Below, one piece after another: positions 61,396 through 64,000 of a stretch of 64,000 nt of DNA. Made by a program: the position numbers and the translations under genes. Location: contig NZ_JASLDS010000030.1 in NCBI RefSeq assembly GCF_030151385.1, positions 1 to 64,000 of the forward strand, written 5' to 3'. The notes beneath the pieces are model-generated. The model searched no databases. It was given only the letters and a program-made list of their open reading frames with translations, and was not told the DNA's origin. Each line of letters begins with the position of its first letter. The first letter of the stretch is position 1. The stretch comes from Soonwooa sp. (GTDB lineage Bacteria; Bacteroidota; Bacteroidia; Flavobacteriales; Weeksellaceae).

Positions 61396-62146
61396 TTGGT
61401 AATATTTCGTTCTTTTGGAGCGCAAATCGTTTTTGATCCGCTTCTGAGTATTTTTGTGAATAATAATTAACATCAACTTCAAAACCAAGGCTTTTCAGTC
61501 GGTCAAAATAATCCATTCCGTACCACCTTACATGATCATATTGCCCAAAATGTTTTTGTCGTTCTTTGGGATCAGTAATACTGAAGTCCTCATAAGTTTC
61601 TGCAAGTCCATTCTTCATCGGGACTTGTAAAATCCCCCAACCTCCTTTCTTCATCACGCGATATAATTCAGACATTGCTTTTCGATCATCTACAATATGT
61701 TCCAAAACATGATTACAAATGATAACATCAAAACTATCATCTTCAAAAGGCAAATCCAAAATATCAGCCTTAACATCAACTATCGGAGAATATAAATCCG
61801 CTGACGTATAATCGAGGTTTTTCATTTTTTTGAATCGTCGCAGGAAATCCTGCTCTGGCGCAATATGCAAAACCTTAAGATTTTTGGTAAAAAAATCAGT
61901 TTCATTTTTAAGATACAACCACATTTGACGATGTCTTTCTAGCGACAAAGTCCCAGGTGATAATGCATTTTCTCTTTGCTTCCCGTAACCATACGGAAGA
62001 AATTTTCTGTAAGATTTACCATCAATTGGATCTGTAAAACGATCGCCTTTGTAGACTTGATAAATCATTGGTCGCGCCAAAATACTCAATTGAATAAGCA
62101 TTGGTCTTGGCACTTTATTCAGAAGAAATTTTGCAATTTTTTTCAA
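61379..62146 (-). CDS. SAM-dependent methyltransferase
   Basis: 255 residues with a class I methyltransferase core: motif I VLHIAPEQDFLRRF, DYTSADLYS, KADILDLPFEDDSFDVIICNHVLEHI, and VMKKGGWGILQVPM. Motif I lacks the usual GxGxG (HIAPEQ instead), as in some sugar or lipid methyltransferases. The target is unknown. Last residues lie within the terminator stem. Confidence 0.85.
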   Translation of the reverse strand: MKKIAKFLLNKVPRPMLIQLSILARPMIYQVYKGDRFTDPIDGKSYRKFLPYGYGKQRENALSPGTLSLERHRQMWLYLKNETDFFTKNLKVLHIAPEQDFLRRFKKMKNLDYTSADLYSPIVDVKADILDLPFEDDSFDVIICNHVLEHIVDDRKAMSELYRVMKKGGWGILQVPMKNGLAETYEDFSITDPKERQKHFGQYDHVRWYGMDYFDRLKSLGFEVDVNYYSQKYSEADQKRFALQKNEILPIVRKL

Positions 62147-62237
62147 ACGAAATAAATTAAATTTAACTTTAAATAAATTTTACAAGCAATTAAAATACTG
62201 CCTATTACAAAATTAACCTAAAGTGATTTTAACTAAA

Positions 62238-63047
62238 TTAAAAATCTAATTGAAAGGCTTTTTCCTCGTCAGATGTAATTCCTAAAGCATCATAAATATG
62301 CTGATAAGTCGATAACAAAACTGGCTTACCTTTGATGATGCACACATCATGTTCGAAGTGTGCTGATGGAAGATTATCCAAAGTTGTAACTGTCCAACCA
62401 TCGTTATGGAATTTAACTTTTTCCGTCCCCATATTTGTCATCGGCTCAATAGCAAGTGCAATACCGTCTTTTAAAACTTTGCCACTTCCTTTTTTACCAT
62501 AATTTGGAACTTGAGGATCTTCGTGCATTTTTCGCCCTAGTCCATGTCCAACCAATTCCCTAACTACACCATAACCTTCCTTCTCGCAATGTACTTGGAT
62601 CGCATTCGCAATATCACCAACACGCTTTCCACGGATACATTGCTCTATTCCTTTATAAAGTGATTCTTTAGTTACGCGAAGCAATTTCTTAACCTCTGGA
62701 GCAACTTCTCCAACTTCGAAAGTATAAGCATGATCACCGTAGAAATCGTTCATATAAACGCCACAATCCACAGACAGAATATCGCCTTCTTTTAAAGGTT
62801 CATCATTAGGAATCCCATGCACCACTTGGTCATTAGGAGAAATACAAAGATTCTTAGGAAAATCATACATTCCTAAAAACGCAGGATAACCACCATGATC
62901 GCGAATAAATTCGCCACCCAATTTATCCAAATAATTTGTTGTAACACCATGTTTAATTTCCTTCGCAAGCATACCCAAAGTTTTAGAAACCAATTGAGCG
63001 CTTTCTTTCATTAAGCGAAGTTCTTCTATTGTTTTTAACTGTATCAT
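62238..63047 (-). CDS. map: Methionine aminopeptidase type I
   Basis: 269 residues, cytosolic. Removes N-terminal Met from new proteins. Metal ligands: DCGVYMNDFYGDHAYTF (two Asp), GHGLGRKMHEDP (His), AIEPM (Glu) and HFEHDVCII (Glu-containing end). N-terminal start IQLKTIEELRLMKESAQLV is standard. Confidence 0.97.
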   Translation of the reverse strand: MIQLKTIEELRLMKESAQLVSKTLGMLAKEIKHGVTTNYLDKLGGEFIRDHGGYPAFLGMYDFPKNLCISPNDQVVHGIPNDEPLKEGDILSVDCGVYMNDFYGDHAYTFEVGEVAPEVKKLLRVTKESLYKGIEQCIRGKRVGDIANAIQVHCEKEGYGVVRELVGHGLGRKMHEDPQVPNYGKKGSGKVLKDGIALAIEPMTNMGTEKVKFHNDGWTVTTLDNLPSAHFEHDVCIIKGKPVLLSTYQHIYDALGITSDEEKAFQLDF

Positions 63048-63062
63048 TGTATTAAAAAATTA

Positions 63063-63090
63063 AAATGCTGATTAAAAAACCAGCATTAAT
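63063..63090 (-). terminator. Terminator of the BT0820-like gene
   Basis: AATGCTG / CAGCATT stem, 10-base loop, with T-run on the minus strand. It lies 20 bp past the stop at 63109. Confidence 0.65.
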
Positions 63091-63108
63091 AATGTTTGTC
63101 TAAATATC

Positions 63109-63543
63109 TTACCAAAAAAGACCTCTCTTTTTCTCTTTTTTCATTTTAGAATAAGCATGTACTTCTCCACCTGCCACTTGGAATTCGATACGTTCTTTAA
63201 CGATTTGATAAACCTCGCCCCAACCTGGGAAACCACCCAAATTACGATCATCAATGAAAAGATCCGCATCTAGCTTACGGCTTTGTGTTTCATGATCAAA
63301 AACTTCTCCTTCGAAACTTGAATTAACAGCGTAAAACTCTAAGCCATTTTTACGACAGAATTCTACTGCATCATTAAGCTCTTTACCATGACGGTATGTC
63401 CACAAAATAAGTCTATAACCTTCTGATTGTAGCTTTTTTAAGGTATCGAATGCAAAAATTTTAGCTTTACCAATTCCTGGATATGCATCATCAACGATTG
63501 TACCATCAAAATCAATTGCTAACTTTTTATTACTTGTCATCAT
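63109..63543 (-). CDS. HAD-like hydrolase of the BT0820 type
   Basis: 144 residues. LAIDFDGTIVDDAYPGIGKA (motif I DFDGT), LILWTYRHGKEL, and LFIDDRNLGGFPGW (motif IV DD). A known short haloacid-dehalogenase-like protein of Bacteroidota. Substrate unknown. The start is the first of two consecutive ATG (63543). Confidence 0.9.
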   Translation of the reverse strand: MMTSNKKLAIDFDGTIVDDAYPGIGKAKIFAFDTLKKLQSEGYRLILWTYRHGKELNDAVEFCRKNGLEFYAVNSSFEGEVFDHETQSRKLDADLFIDDRNLGGFPGWGEVYQIVKERIEFQVAGGEVHAYSKMKKEKKRGLFW

Positions 63544-63563
63544 AGGGATTTAATTTCAGTGTG

Positions 63564-63571
63564 CAAATATA
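63564..63571 (-). promoter_or_regulatory. -7 box of the BT0820-like gene
   Basis: Minus-strand TATATTTG (TAnnTTTG), 20 bp before the ATG. Confidence 0.55.
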
Positions 63572-63587
63572 CGAAATATATGAAAAC

Positions 63588-63616
63588 AAAAACGAGGCCT
63601 TTTGACCTCGTTTTGT
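63588..63616 (-). terminator. Terminator of the acyl-ACP desaturase gene
   Basis: AAAACGAGG / CCTCGTTTT stem, 8-base loop; immediately after the stop at 63617. Confidence 0.85.
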
Positions 63617-64000
63617 TTATGATTTAACCCATTTAAAGCTATATTCTTTGTCAGGTGTTGCAAGTCGGTCTGTAATACGTTGTAATCTAGATGGTAACTT
63701 CATCAGATAATCTCTGGCTTTTTCTGCAGACTCATTAAGTCCTGTGATGCCATCGATCTTCCAATCTACCAAAAGATCTTTTAAGATATCAATGTAATCT
63801 TGTGCTGTGTAAACCATGCAGCGTTGTGCAGCATCTGAGAAATGCTCCCAAAGTTCTCCAGCTTTTTGACCAGATTCTCTCATCAAGTGTGCAGGCATCA
63901 CGATTTTTTTACGCATCATATCTTCAAACGCTAACATCATTTCGCTAGCATCCAATTCGAAGATTCTCTCTACGAAATGCTTATAAGCTTTTGCATGTCT
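63617..64000 (-). CDS. Acyl-ACP desaturase (C-terminal part, N-terminus outside window)
   Basis: The frame is open to the end of the window and gives about 127 residues: RHAKAYKHFVERIFELDASEMMLAFEDMM, then KKIVMPAHLMRESG and YTAQDYIDILKDLLVDWKI. This matches the C-terminal third of plant-type stearoyl-ACP desaturases (di-iron, FA_desaturase_2), which make unsaturated fatty acids. The metal-binding EENRHG-type segment lies upstream of the window. Confidence 0.9.
   Translation of the reverse strand, partial: RHAKAYKHFVERIFELDASEMMLAFEDMMRKKIVMPAHLMRESGQKAGELWEHFSDAAQRCMVYTAQDYIDILKDLLVDWKIDGITGLNESAEKARDYLMKLPSRLQRITDRLATPDKEYSFKWVKS

Noticed and set aside
1..64000. CRISPR arrays, tRNA, rRNA, prophage or plasmid origin
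   Set aside because: No regular direct repeats with spacers, no tRNA cloverleaf or rRNA blocks and no phage structural genes were seen by eye.

Overview
The window is AT-rich chromosomal DNA from a member of the Bacteroidota, most likely a flavobacterium of the Chryseobacterium/Weeksellaceae type. Evidence: a protein with a type IX secretion C-terminal sorting domain, a GLPGLI-family protein, a B12-regulated metE, frequent TAnnTTTG promoter -7 boxes, almost no Shine-Dalgarno signals, and a truncated-type ATP synthase epsilon subunit. The genus is inferred, not proven. I see no rRNA, tRNA, CRISPR array, prophage or intact insertion sequence.

Layout. (1) 1-8240 is core housekeeping: infC (3' end cut off) and thrS, atpC-atpD, ribF, a YjbR-like protein, a nitronate monooxygenase and small membrane proteins. 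(2) 8526-12862 is a TolC / HlyD-like adaptor / ABC-2 permease export operon followed by a Crp-Fnr regulator. A perfect TTTGACA-TT-TGTCAAA palindrome lies upstream of the operon. (3) 13197-29823 is mostly housekeeping and metabolism: gcvT, guaA, purD, pirin, a GMC oxidoreductase-MFS pair, a large T9SS cargo protein, metG, Mpo1-like and Lrp. (4) 30020-32488 holds an intact-looking cobalamin riboswitch in front of a metE gene that has lost its C-terminal ~75-80 codons. The break is fused to the 3' end of an unrelated gene. (5) 32629-36718 is a run of small lipoproteins and unknown proteins. (6) 36799-54807 is an 18 kb, 18-gene tellurite-resistance/Ter stress-response locus, all on the minus strand. 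(7) 55469-61222 is a complete RND tripartite efflux operon (adaptor, pump, OM channel). (8) 61379-64000 holds a methyltransferase, map, a HAD-like protein and an acyl-ACP desaturase fragment.

The Ter locus is the most unusual part. In transcription order it has two TerD-family proteins, a HAD hydrolase, a phosphoribosyltransferase, a TerD, TelA, an unrecognised coiled-coil protein, two more TerD, two plain vWA proteins, a vWA with zinc ribbons (TerY), a PP2C phosphatase, an atypical protein kinase and TerC. A strong terminator follows. After it come a TerB-C domain protein, a BrxD-like P-loop ATPase and an Lhr-like helicase, joined by overlapping genes. This joins a Ca-binding/membrane module, a phospho-signalling triad, a small nucleotide-metabolite module and a DNA-processing module. 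The general idea of Ter-linked systems of this kind is published (comparative genomics by Anantharaman, Iyer and Aravind, cited from memory). The composition here, with an orphan coiled-coil component and a BREX-like ATPase/helicase pair lacking PglX/PglZ, deserves attention as a possible anti-phage or genotoxic-stress system.

Non-coding structure includes three copies of a roughly 82-99 bp hairpin element whose variable arms covary, and two 195-bp MITE-like elements in opposite orientations.
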